A DNA stretch of 17,516 bases from Stramenopiles sp. TOSAG23-6 (lineage: Eukaryota; Sar), in NCBI GenBank assembly GCA_900128565.1, contig LT636078.1:1-17516 (forward strand), given 5' to 3'. Numbering within the stretch: the stretch's first letter is position 1; each line of letters opens with the position of its first letter. The position numbers and the translations under genes were made by a program. Under the pieces are notes generated by a model that saw nothing but the letters and a program-made list of their open reading frames with translations, had not been told where the DNA came from and did no database searches. Shown here piece after piece: positions 9,361-17,104 of the stretch.

Positions 9361-9688
9361 TGACTATCCAGTATCTATTGAATATTTGTTTATGTCTGGG
9401 GGTTGGGTATATCACTTTTGTAACGGCATGTACAAAAAAGACACCCAAACACAACGACAACACGAAATAATCAATAATGAGATTCTGAGATCTCATCAAA
9501 ATTAGATCTCAGATCATTCCTTGAAATATACGATATGTATTACGAGAGATCCAATACCAGAAAAGTATTCTTGCTTTGAGCAGTCGAATCTCTAGCACCA
9601 TAGATAACAATTGTGATTCTTCAAATACTATTCGCATAGATTTTTGTTCGTTGTTGGCGTTTTATTCCTGATTCGTGAATAATATCGG
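9361..9688. promoter_or_regulatory. Divergent promoter region between coiled-coil and cullin-3 genes
   Basis: This is 328 bases without an open frame, lying between two divergent starts, so it probably drives both. Its clearest feature is a perfect 10-bp inverted repeat, annotated separately. No TATA box at a convincing distance was found. Confidence 0.5.
9484..9513. promoter_or_regulatory. 10-bp perfect inverted repeat, possible operator-like site
   Basis: TCTGAGATCT (9484-9493) and AGATCTCAGA (9504-9513) are separated by ten bases, about one helical turn. Each arm contains the palindrome AGATCT. A dimeric transcription factor site is plausible but not proven. Confidence 0.5.
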
Positions 9689-10263
9689 ATGTCAGGAGCA
9701 AAGAAATTTGTCATCAAGCCGTTCAGGCCTAATGTCCAGATGGACGACAAGCAAGCGACAAAAATCTGGAATGCTTTACGAAGCGCTATCCAGGAGATTC
9801 ATAACAAGAATGCATCAAGTTTGTCATTTGAAGAACTTTACCGGAATGCATATAATCTAGTGCTGCATAAGCATGGCGAAAAGCTTTATGTTGGCGTTTA
9901 TAACACTGTGAAGAGCCATATGCGTGAGGTCGCAAAGGGTGTTGTAGCAACACCTAACGATATGCTTTTGAAAAAGTTGAATGATACGTGGAACGATCAC
10001 CACCACACAATGGTAATGATTCGTGATATTCTCATGTATATGGATCGTACTTATGTTGTACAGAAAAAGAAAATTCCTGTGTATGACCGAGGTCTACAAA
10101 TATTTCTCAGTCAAATTACACGAAATACAGAAGTGAAGAGCCGACTTTTGAAATTATTACTTGATAATATACAACGTGAACGAAATGGTGAGATTATAGA
10201 TCGTGGGTTAATGAAAAATACATTGTCGATGTTTATGCATCTTGGATTGAAACGTCGCGATAT
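9689..10263 (+). CDS. CUL3: Cullin-3 N-terminal exon (partial cullin)
   Basis: ATG at 9689 (GG ATG TCAGGAGC) opens 191 codons closely matching the cullin-3 N-terminus. It has the typical SFEELYRNAYNLVLHKHGEKLY, then WNDHHHTMVMIRDILMYMDR, then ERNGEIIDRGLM. In the family this cullin-repeat region binds BTB adaptors, while the C-terminal cullin homology and neddylation domains recruit RBX1. Here only cullin repeat 1 is present. The exon ends at element IE6 at the point where a full cullin would run on for roughly 550 more residues, and what follows is not cullin. No cullin homology or neddylation motif was found anywhere in the window. It is either a genuine truncation or fusion, or an assembly join through the repeated element. 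Identification of the exon itself is very secure. Confidence 0.9.
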
Positions 10264-10356
10264 GTATGTTTTATTTTTTTTCAAATTCGAAATTTTTTTT
10301 CGTACGAAATTTTGTACCTAATGAGTTTTTTTTTGAAATATTTTTCCAAAATATAT
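10264..10356 (+). mobile_element. Introner-like element IE6 at the cullin break
   Basis: Starts GTATGTTTTATT, carries the palindrome TTTCGTACGAAA and TTTTGTACCTAATG, and ends CCAAAATATAT. Unlike the other copies, excision at the element edges leaves the flanks one base out of frame. An AG-ending alternative (10264-10400, acceptor TTGAG) keeps frame but drops the first exon sequence after the element. Confidence 0.7.
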
Positions 10357-11302
10357 TTTGGTGTCAAATATCTTGCAAAAACGTATAAAGTGCAATTGAG
10401 ATGGGTGAATACAAATAGAATGCTTGCGTTTGAAATTCTTGCACATGCAATAATAGTACGTTTTTTCCCCAAAACACATTTTTTTTCTCTATTTGTTTTT
10501 TTCATAGACAATTTTGTACCTAATAAAAAAAATATTTCAAAAAGAATATTTTTCACAATAATTGCACAAGGAGAAAGTCTTACAAATAATACAGTTCCAT
10601 TTGACTGGCCATTACTTCCGTGTGAATGTATGTTTTCAGGATCAAATTTAAATTCATTTTTTTTCGTACGAAATTTTGTACCTAACAAAAAACAATTGAA
10701 AATATTTTCCCAAAATTTATGCGATCTAGTACTAAACATGTGTCGCTATATTGAACGACGGTATCTTCGAGAAATATTGATTAATGAAACCTCAGAAGAT
10801 GATCTGTCNAAATCATTTAGTACTGCTAAGAGTACTTGGTGTGAACATGGATGGGTAGACATGGTTGAGAATGAAGAAGCAAAAATAGATGTAATTTTTT
10901 ATCATTCATTTATTTTTTTTTTGTTTTGTAAAAAAGATTTTGTAAAAAAGATTTTGTACCTAACGAATACAATTTGTACAACCAAAAAAAACAATATTTT
11001 TCACAAAACATTCAAAAGAGGAAAACAGTAAAAAAATAGAAAATGATATTCGGAATACTGGATCAAACGTAGTAACAAATGCCACAATGAAATATCGCGA
11101 CAATACTAAAACAAAAAATCACTCTTTCAAACAGTATTTATCAGCAGATTCTACGGAAAGTATAGAAATGTCTTATACAATTAGTGATCAAAGACCGAAA
11201 CTGAAGTTGAGAAGACGTGCTTCTTTGAAAGAGGCAGCTATTTGTGCAGATGCAATGTTTAATAACATAGCAAAAGCTTCACAGAAATCTAAAACAAAAT
11301 AA
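10357..11302 (+). CDS. Unrecognised protein, C-terminal part in four exons
   Basis: Exons 10357-10454, 10563-10627, 10721-10890 and 11012-11302 join in one frame into 208 codons when IE7, IE8 and IE9 are removed. The translation contains VKYLAKTYKVQLRWVNTN, FDWPLLPCECDLVLNMCRYIERRYL and STWCEHGWVDMVE, then a Ser/Lys-rich tail ending ASQKSKTK. It does not resemble cullin and I cannot name a family. The exons begin in phase 0, whereas the cullin-3 exon upstream ends in phase 2, so the two do not join cleanly. The single n at 10809 is in a TCn codon, which is Ser whatever the base. It is either the 3' part of another gene brought next to cullin-3 or the tail of a fused gene. The stop overlaps an AATAAA at 11298. 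Confidence 0.6.
10455..10562 (+). mobile_element. Introner-like element IE7 (intron) with 7-bp flanking duplication
   Basis: Carries TTTTGTACCTAATAA and ends TTCACAATAAT. CAATAAT occurs immediately before the element and again at its end, so the cut is ambiguous over seven bases. Excision gives AHAI|IAQGESL in frame. An AG-ending option exists (10460-10570) but needs a poor GTTTTT donor. Confidence 0.72.
10628..10720 (+). mobile_element. Introner-like element IE8 (intron)
   Basis: Starts GTATGTTTTCAGG, carries TTTTCGTACGAAATTTTGTA and CCTAAC, and ends CCCAAAATTTAT. ATG is repeated at both edges. Both the element-edge junction (PCE|CDLVLN) and a canonical GT-AG junction ending GATCTAG at 10727 keep the frame, so this copy does not discriminate between models. 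Confidence 0.72.
10809..10809. other. Single ambiguous base in coding sequence
   Basis: The codon reads TCn, which is Ser for any base, so it has no effect on the predicted protein. Confidence 0.95.
10891..11011 (+). mobile_element. Introner-like element IE9 (intron), longest copy
   Basis: Starts GTAATTTTTT, carries GATTTTGTACCTAACGAA and ends TTCACAAAACAT. AT is repeated at both edges. It is longer partly because GATTTTGTAAAAAA is locally duplicated upstream of the core. The element-edge junction (AKID|SKEENS) and a GT-AG junction ending AAAAGAG at 11020 both keep the frame. Confidence 0.7.
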
Positions 11303-11445
11303 ATGTATGTAATTAAGTTTTACTATTTTTGTTGTTTATTTATGAATTGACTTTTTGAATGGAATTCTGGAATAACGATGATTTCACCTGTCATATGAAT
11401 CTAAAAGTATTTATCTACACGACAACTATGTATACGTATATTATA
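11303..11445. other. Convergent intergenic spacer with poly(A) signals
   Basis: 143 bases separate the stops of two convergent genes. A minus-strand AATAAA lies at 11335-11340, about 105 bases past the RhoGEF stop. Nothing else is seen. Confidence 0.5.
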
Positions 11446-13575
11446 TCAACTTCGCCTCAAACGTCTCACTTGACCATGTACAAACTGTCTCGCTAGAGTT
11501 TTTGATATCATGTGTTTACTATTGTCATTATTATCATTATCAATATTATCATTTAGCAATGATTTTAATAGCTTTGATCCTCTAGATACATTCACTGCTT
11601 GGCGATCTGGTTGAAGGATCAAAAAGTAATTACAAATGAAATGGACACTTTCATCAATGCTTGCTCCAGGTAAAAAGGCTTTTGGGCCAGATGCAACAAA
11701 AGTTTCTTTCGATCTCCAAACACTCATTTTTGTAATACCAAAAGGAATAGACAACGCTTTTGACTTTTGACATATTTCAATGAAATAGTTTGTTTCCTCA
11801 CAAAGTGCTTGTATCCAAAATGGATTCCTCTTGCTTTCTGGTATGGCGATTAAATAATACCCTCCTGGCCACGATGAACAGAAATCCAAAGTCAGTAAAT
11901 GCGCTGACGTAGAGCCTCGCGCTTTATTTGCTGTTCGGATTATAGGTAATCCGTTTAAAGCACTACTAAGTTTTGTAATTATTACTGAAGAATCTGTATA
12001 ACAGTGAGCGCCAATAGTACAACCCATTGGAGAATATTCACAGTTAAGTACATTATTTACAAATGGTCTTGAAGATTGTAATTCCTTAGAATCCTTACCT
12101 TTTGAATCATTTACTTCATTTTTAGATGTAACCAGTCTGTTTTCCGATAATCGTAGAGATATGCGTCGTAGTCTATCCAACGGTAGTTCCTTCTCAAATT
12201 CTTCTGTCTGGCGCAGACTTGCGTAGCATTTGTTACAAACACGCACAGGATTAATTGTATCAATTACTGGTATCATGGCCGTATGCTTTGAACAACCATG
12301 ACACACGCTATATCCGCACTTCCTACAGTGATGACATCGTATAAAAAATCCATATTTTTTACCACAGTGCATGCATGCTGTTTTGTCATCTTTCCAAATT
12401 GCAACATAAGTAGAAAGAATTGATTGTTTCGACTCAACCCTGTCAATAACACTCTTTCTGAAACCAGGCATAGAGCTTTCTAATACTTTAACCCATTTTG
12501 TTTTTTCCTGAATGGTATCAAATCTTAGTAATACAGTCCACGGATATCCGTGGATCAATATCTGATGTTCATTTTCTTTCACTGTCAATCGATCTCTAGA
12601 ATTAGTGCTGATTTCTATTTCGTTTTCTCTGTCTTCCCACTGGGAAATTGTTATATCCTTTTGCTCAACTCCGAGAGAACTCTTCCTTGCTAAAATTAGG
12701 CTAAATGTCAAAGTTGCTTTCAGTAACACACCGATATACTTACTATTTTTTGATCTACGATAACTCGGTGAAGACATATTGCCTCCAAAAAATTGAACTC
12801 TAAGCCAGCCATCATATACATAAGATACTCCAGGTCTTAATAGGTTGATTGGGTAAGCTCCAGAAGCATCAAGTGCAATATCCTGGAGAAGTATGAGCTT
12901 GTGTTGATCTTCAATCTGAGCAATAAACTTTTCTATGTGCAACGTGGCGTCATTCATTTTCTTAATTGCAGTGACTAACAATCCGTAATCGGGATGATCC
13001 ATTGGAGTGTTATTAAGGAGAGCTATTAATAAAAGTTTATATCGAGGTACACGCTGTACTGGCGCAATCATTAGTGAGACTAATTTGATTATTTTCTGGC
13101 TACCATTTCGTTTTGAAACCAAATGAGTCGCTTTTCTATCTTGTTTTTCAATGAAATTTCGAAACATGAGGTTGACCTTTTGCAGATCTAGCAGTGTACG
13201 AGATGCGTCTTGATATCTACAAGTGTAATGAGTATACATTTTAAAAAACGGGGCAAACTTAATAAAGATATCTCCTATAGTAAGATCATCAGTCCAATTA
13301 ATGCATTTTTCACCCAAGGCTATACAAAATTGACTACCTAGTTTTAGAATAACCTCAACACCTGAGAAGATATTATTCACCTCCTGCTTTGTAACAAGAA
13401 TACTATTATGTTTTTCTTTAAGTGCATCAATATAGAAACGCTTAATCAGACGCAAGTCTTGAACATATTTTATTTCTGTATTGTAAATCTCAAGTGCTGC
13501 GTATGTTCGGTTTGTCTTCACTGTGTCTTCCTTAACAGCTAATGTTGGGATATCTTTTGCAAAATAATTCGACAT
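11446..13575 (-). CDS. RhoGEF with DH, PH and FYVE domains (FGD-like, 709 aa)
   Basis: One open exon runs from ATG at 13575 to the stop at 11446. Residues about 24-222 form a DH (Dbl homology) domain that would catalyse GDP release from Rho-family GTPases; the CR3 helix APVQRVPRYKLLL is at 171-183. A PH domain follows (about 245-370, ending in EKTKWVKVLESS). A FYVE zinc finger (400-455) has CMHCGKK, the PI3P-binding RCHHCRKCG and a closing RVCNKC, giving all four CxxC pairs. The order DH-PH-FYVE is that of FGD-type exchange factors; they act at endosomal or other PI3P membranes to drive actin remodelling. The C-terminal 250 residues may hold a second PH-like fold (EYSPMGCTIGAHCYT onward) and end in an Asn/Asp-rich run and a basic tail. 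Divergent from mnmH with a 241-base spacer. No introner interrupts it. Confidence 0.92.
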   Translation of the reverse strand: MSNYFAKDIPTLAVKEDTVKTNRTYAALEIYNTEIKYVQDLRLIKRFYIDALKEKHNSILVTKQEVNNIFSGVEVILKLGSQFCIALGEKCINWTDDLTIGDIFIKFAPFFKMYTHYTCRYQDASRTLLDLQKVNLMFRNFIEKQDRKATHLVSKRNGSQKIIKLVSLMIAPVQRVPRYKLLLIALLNNTPMDHPDYGLLVTAIKKMNDATLHIEKFIAQIEDQHKLILLQDIALDASGAYPINLLRPGVSYVYDGWLRVQFFGGNMSSPSYRRSKNSKYIGVLLKATLTFSLILARKSSLGVEQKDITISQWEDRENEIEISTNSRDRLTVKENEHQILIHGYPWTVLLRFDTIQEKTKWVKVLESSMPGFRKSVIDRVESKQSILSTYVAIWKDDKTACMHCGKKYGFFIRCHHCRKCGYSVCHGCSKHTAMIPVIDTINPVRVCNKCYASLRQTEEFEKELPLDRLRRISLRLSENRLVTSKNEVNDSKGKDSKELQSSRPFVNNVLNCEYSPMGCTIGAHCYTDSSVIITKLSSALNGLPIIRTANKARGSTSAHLLTLDFCSSWPGGYYLIAIPESKRNPFWIQALCEETNYFIEICQKSKALSIPFGITKMSVWRSKETFVASGPKAFLPGASIDESVHFICNYFLILQPDRQAVNVSRGSKLLKSLLNDNIDNDNNDNSKHMISKTLARQFVHGQVRRLRRS

Positions 13576-13816
13576 TAAGAATTGTACAGTAATTTGAACA
13601 TTTGATTCCTATTAGCCGACCTATTTTCAAATTATAAATGGCTCATATGATAATTATTCCTAATGATATCAATAGTAGTAGTAAGACCGAAGATAATGAT
13701 AAAAGTAACTGTTTGTTCGGGGGTTTTACGCCGGTACGTACGTTGAAAATGCTACCTTTCGCTTTACGGACCTCCGACCTTCCTCCTCCGACAGTTTTTG
13801 TGTTCTAAGACATTGT
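13576..13816. promoter_or_regulatory. Divergent promoter region between RhoGEF and mnmH
   Basis: 241 bases between divergent starts. It contains the self-complementary GTACGTACGT-type run at 13734-13743 and a pyrimidine-rich stretch before the mnmH start. It probably drives both genes. Confidence 0.45.
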
Positions 13817-15709
13817 ATGTATACCAACATGATTCGGTTTCTAGTAAAAAGTGTGCCATCATTTCTAAAGGGCGACAAGAAATGGCTTCATATTAGGCAA
13901 GGTATACATGGCCAAACATGTAGGACTAAGAATAATAATAATGATATTGATGATGAAAATTTTCTTCTCCTACTATCCAATTCGCAGGAAACATCTCCCG
14001 AAGTTCTTTCAGCCTTTGCAGTACGCGTGAAGGAAACAATACCGAATATTGATGCGCTATGCGCCGTGAATCTATTGAATTCAGACGAGAGTGTAATTAT
14101 AGATGTTCGATCACCTTCTGAGTTTTTATCAGGTCATATATGTAACGCATTCAATGTTCCTTTATTTTCAGATAAAGAACGTGAATGCGTGGGTACAACT
14201 TTTAAGACACGAAGTCGTGAGAGTGCTCTGACTGAAGGTATGGATATTGTTAGGCCGAAATTGTCAAAATTGAAAGAGAAGGTGGCGGAGCTTCTGGGCG
14301 GTCAGCGCAAAGTTGTTATCTACTGTTCGAGGGGTGGCATGCGATCTCACTCTTTTGCGTTTCTACTTCAACGCCGTTTGCCAAGTGCAAAAACATTTGT
14401 ATTAACTGGTGGATACAAAAGCTTTAAAAGATGGGCGCGTGAGATGTACTGCTACGTGCCAAATAGTGCCGGATACTCCTGGGCTCGAGAAAACACACAT
14501 GTGTTGAAAGAAGCTGACATGACCACAACTCACATGGATAGTGACATTGAAAGTGATCGTGCACTACTTCAATTTGTGAAAGGTAAAAAGCTGAAAAAGT
14601 TAATTCAATTACGCGAAGCGGTAAAGAATCCGAAATACATGGAAAGAATGAACAAAAAGAGAGAGCAAAACGTTAGAAGAAAGAACTTGAAAGGAGAAGA
14701 CAACACTATGCTGCTGCAAGATGGTGCAGCTCGTCGCGCTGCAACTAATGAGAAAAGGTTAAAACAATTCGAAGGGGATTTGATTACTGAAGTAAAGAAA
14801 AATTTAGCTAAGAAAAAAAAAGAGAAACAAGAAGAAGCACTAGCTGAAGCCCAATGGCCGATAAACTATCCTTCAAAACAACCAAAAGTTATCATTATTA
14901 CAGGCAGAACTGGTAGTGGGAAAACAAGGATTATTCATGCTCTAAGAGACAAACTTGGAAAACAAGTCTTAGATTTAGAAGGAATAGCTATGCACAATGG
15001 CTCAGCATTTGGGTCAATAGGCCATGGGAATCAGCCAACAAAACAGCAATTTATGAATAATATTGCCATTGAATGGTCGCGTTTAAATGAAAATGAGGTT
15101 GTATTTATCGAAGATGAAGGGCCTAATATTGGCCAGATTAACTTACCGCTTGGTTTATATCGTTTAATGCAAACCGCGCCTATCATTATCAAGCTTGTTG
15201 TACCGCGTGCTTCTCGTCTCTCAATTTTAATTCAAGATTATGTATGTTTTATGTTTTTTCAAATTCAAATTCGAATATTTTTTATAGTAAATTTTGTACC
15301 TAACGATTTTTCTTTCAAATATTTTTCCAAAATACATGTAGGAGCTGCAGATATAAATCGTGATGAAATGACATCAATAGAGTATGCAAATAACATTAAA
15401 ATCAGTAAACCATCTGCTGATTGGTTCGAGAAAATGGCTAATGCAACTCGAACATTAGAACGTAGACTTGGACGTGAGCGTTGCAATGAAATGCTTGAAT
15501 TACTCGCTGGAAGTAATTTTAGAGATTTTGCAGACAAGGCTTTACATTATTATGATAGACTTTACGATAAACAAATATTCAGAGAAACTAGAACTAGTGG
15601 CGGTAGTGTCATGGTAGACGTTGTAGTTGATCCTGCATGCACTGATATGAATATTGAAGAGGTTGCAAAAATGGTTATTAAAGAAGTTGACAAATTAAAT
15701 CAAAACTGA
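13817..15709 (+). CDS. mnmH: tRNA 2-selenouridine synthase (MnmH/SelU family)
   Basis: Exons 13817-15241 and 15338-15709 join in phase 0 into 599 codons (598 aa). A rhodanese domain (about 80-212) carries the active-site loop CSRGGMRS with Cys170. A P-loop domain starts with GRTGSGKT (363-370). The MnmH signature follows: DLEGIAMHNGSAFG, then QPTKQQF, then EDEGPNIGQINLP. The family replaces sulfur by selenium in 2-thiouridine at the tRNA wobble position using selenophosphate. Bacterial members are near 360 aa; here there is a Lys/Glu-rich helical insert (about 235-350) between the two domains and an N-terminal extension (IRFLVKSVPSFLKGDKKW) that could be a mitochondrial targeting sequence. 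Met5 (CAACATG, A at -3) may be the better start. AATAAA follows 12 bases after the stop. If IE10 were retained it would add 32 residues without a stop. Confidence 0.93.
   Translation: MYTNMIRFLVKSVPSFLKGDKKWLHIRQGIHGQTCRTKNNNNDIDDENFLLLLSNSQETSPEVLSAFAVRVKETIPNIDALCAVNLLNSDESVIIDVRSPSEFLSGHICNAFNVPLFSDKERECVGTTFKTRSRESALTEGMDIVRPKLSKLKEKVAELLGGQRKVVIYCSRGGMRSHSFAFLLQRRLPSAKTFVLTGGYKSFKRWAREMYCYVPNSAGYSWARENTHVLKEADMTTTHMDSDIESDRALLQFVKGKKLKKLIQLREAVKNPKYMERMNKKREQNVRRKNLKGEDNTMLLQDGAARRAATNEKRLKQFEGDLITEVKKNLAKKKKEKQEEALAEAQWPINYPSKQPKVIIITGRTGSGKTRIIHALRDKLGKQVLDLEGIAMHNGSAFGSIGHGNQPTKQQFMNNIAIEWSRLNENEVVFIEDEGPNIGQINLPLGLYRLMQTAPIIIKLVVPRASRLSILIQDYVCFMFFQIQIRIFFIVNFVPNDFSFKYFSKIHVGAADINRDEMTSIEYANNIKISKPSADWFEKMANATRTLERRLGRERCNEMLELLAGSNFRDFADKALHYYDRLYDKQIFRETRTSGGSVMVDVVVDPACTDMNIEEVAKMVIKEVDKLNQN
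15242..15337 (+). mobile_element. Introner-like element IE10 (intron) in mnmH
   Basis: Starts GTATGTTTTATG, carries AGTAAATTTTGTACCTAACG and ends CCAAAATACAT. ATGTA occurs at both edges. Excision gives LIQDY|VGAADINRDE in frame. It is 96 bases, a multiple of three, with no stop in the host frame. The obvious GTATGT to CATGTAG splice is out of frame; a canonical option needs a weak GTTTTA donor at 15246 and acceptor GGAG at 15344. Confidence 0.8.
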
Positions 15710-15993
15710 TACAAGATAAAAATAAATCTGATTGGAATCAAATCTTGCTCTGTATCATTCAGTGTATGACGTGTCTTATACACACACATAAATTATTGTG
15801 TTGTCTCTTGTCTTTAGGCTATAGTCACTAGGGTTAGGGTTAGGGCCGGCCAATCAAAAAATTTCAGAATCATCGAGTGACTTCGACGACTTCGACACAA
15901 TAAAACAAGCATTATTATTATTATTACTTCGACTTCTCGAGAGTCTTGAAAAAAAGTACTCCTCGAGTTGATTTTATTGTGCTTTCTATAGTC
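15710..15993. promoter_or_regulatory. Intergenic region, 5' flank of the STI1-like gene
   Basis: 284 bases holding the mnmH poly(A) signal (AATAAA at 15721), three tandem telomere-like repeats, a GGCCGGCC palindrome, and an (ATT)n run just before the next gene. No RNA gene is seen. Confidence 0.5.
15829..15845 (+). promoter_or_regulatory. Interstitial TTAGGG repeats (about three) in a promoter
   Basis: TAGGGTTAGGGTTAGGG followed by CCGGCC lies about 150 bases upstream of the STI1-like start. It is too short for a telomere. In plants and some other eukaryotes, telobox-like motifs occur in promoters of housekeeping genes (known), which is the likely role here (inference). Confidence 0.5.
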
Positions 15994-17022
15994 ATGTCCT
16001 ATGATACGGCATCAGTAAAGCAGATGAAACAGGCTCTTTCTGCAAAAGGTGTTGATTATTCGAAGTGCGTCGAAAAGCAGCATCTTCGTGAATTACTGAA
16101 AGAAAACGTCGAACCACACGAATTTGTAAAGTTACTTCGTCAATATAAAAAAGGCACAGCTTCTAGTCAAAATACAAGTACCAAATGTAACAATAACGAA
16201 ATGCCATCGCTTACAACTGAGCAATTGCAATCTCAGGCAGATCAGTTAAAAAATGCGAATCCAGGACAGTTACGTATGCAAGCTCACATGCTTAAAACTC
16301 AGCCAGATGCCGTTCGGCGTCAAAACCCTCAACTAGCTCACTTGACGAACGAACAACTTTGTGCCCAAGCGAAGCAAATGGAAATGCTGGCAGATAATCC
16401 TAACATGGTTAAAATGATGGCTGATAGGATGAAAAACATGACTGCATCAGAGTTTAAAGCACAGCAGGAGAAAGTGTCAAAAATGACACCTGCTCAAATA
16501 CAAGCAATGCAAGCAGGTATGTCTTCTGGAATGTCTTCGGGAACTTCGTCAAACTCAACGACTTCGGTTCCATCCTCTAGTACAATAGGTTCCCAATTTG
16601 ATTTCCTTGCCGGTATGAATGGTCAGCAATTAAAGGAATATTTTAAAACTGTAGCATCTTCTTTACCAGCAACGTCTTCTGGGGCTGATAAGATGCAGGT
16701 AGAAGCAATGAAAAAGTATGCAGAAATGTTTGCTGCAATGGATCCAAATACACTATATAAATTCATGTCAACTGGTTTCAATCTTTTGCGAGTATATCGA
16801 TATTTGGACGGTTTATGTTTTGGCTATTTTAGGTATTGTATTCCAATTATACTACTTTGTTTGATATATCTTTTATTTAAGCTATGTGTATTTATATATA
16901 TGTTAGTAGTAGGTTATATATTTGGAGAATATTCCTCAAATATTGATGCGACAACTTCTCCTCCTAGTGTCGTTGAAGATACCATTGGGAGCACAGGTGA
17001 TGAATTTGACTGGGAATTATAA
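15994..17022 (+). CDS. STI1-like, C-terminally membrane-anchored protein (342 aa)
   Basis: I chose ATG at 15994 (MSYDTASVKQMKQAL); an in-frame ATG at 15946 would add 16 unlikely residues. Residues about 7-35 (KQALSAKGVDYSKCVEKQHL) resemble the SAP-like helical motif seen at the C-terminus of MANF/ARMET and in several protist proteins. The middle has Asn-Pro and Met/Gln-rich helices (NPGQLRMQAHML, LADNPNMVKMMADRMKN) like STI1 repeats of chaperone adaptors, then a Ser/Thr linker. Near the C-terminus a hydrophobic stretch (CIPIILLCLIYLLF and following) makes one or two membrane spans, followed by a short acidic tail ending DEFDWEL. A tail-anchored co-chaperone facing the cytosol is the best guess. 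A TPR or J domain is not present. AATAAA at 17030 follows the stop closely. Confidence 0.8.
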   Translation: MSYDTASVKQMKQALSAKGVDYSKCVEKQHLRELLKENVEPHEFVKLLRQYKKGTASSQNTSTKCNNNEMPSLTTEQLQSQADQLKNANPGQLRMQAHMLKTQPDAVRRQNPQLAHLTNEQLCAQAKQMEMLADNPNMVKMMADRMKNMTASEFKAQQEKVSKMTPAQIQAMQAGMSSGMSSGTSSNSTTSVPSSSTIGSQFDFLAGMNGQQLKEYFKTVASSLPATSSGADKMQVEAMKKYAEMFAAMDPNTLYKFMSTGFNLLRVYRYLDGLCFGYFRYCIPIILLCLIYLLFKLCVFIYMLVVGYIFGEYSSNIDATTSPPSVVEDTIGSTGDEFDWEL

Positions 17023-17059
17023 AATATAAAATAAACATTTTTATAAGGAAAAACTGTGC

Positions 17060-17065
17060 TTTATT
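17060..17065 (-). terminator. poly(A) signal AATAAA of the SRPK gene
   Basis: The minus strand reads AATAAA about 40 bases past the SRPK stop, inside an 82-base convergent spacer (17023-17104) that also holds the plus-strand signal at 17030-17035. Confidence 0.5.
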
Positions 17066-17104
17066 TGTAAAAACATCAAATCTCCACTACAACATACAAG
17101 ATAT

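Noticed and set aside
10281-10739. Open frame of 152 codons on the minus strand across IE6-IE8
   Set aside because: It is the antisense of two AT-rich introner copies and unknown-gene exons; its repeated ILEKYF- and KFRTKK-like peptides are just the element sequence.
15241-15341. Simple GTATGT to CATGTAG intron in mnmH
   Set aside because: It shifts the frame and meets a stop within a few codons, while the downstream MnmH sequence is clearly coding in the other frame.
15829-15845. Telomere
   Set aside because: Only three units in the middle of the window with genes on both sides.
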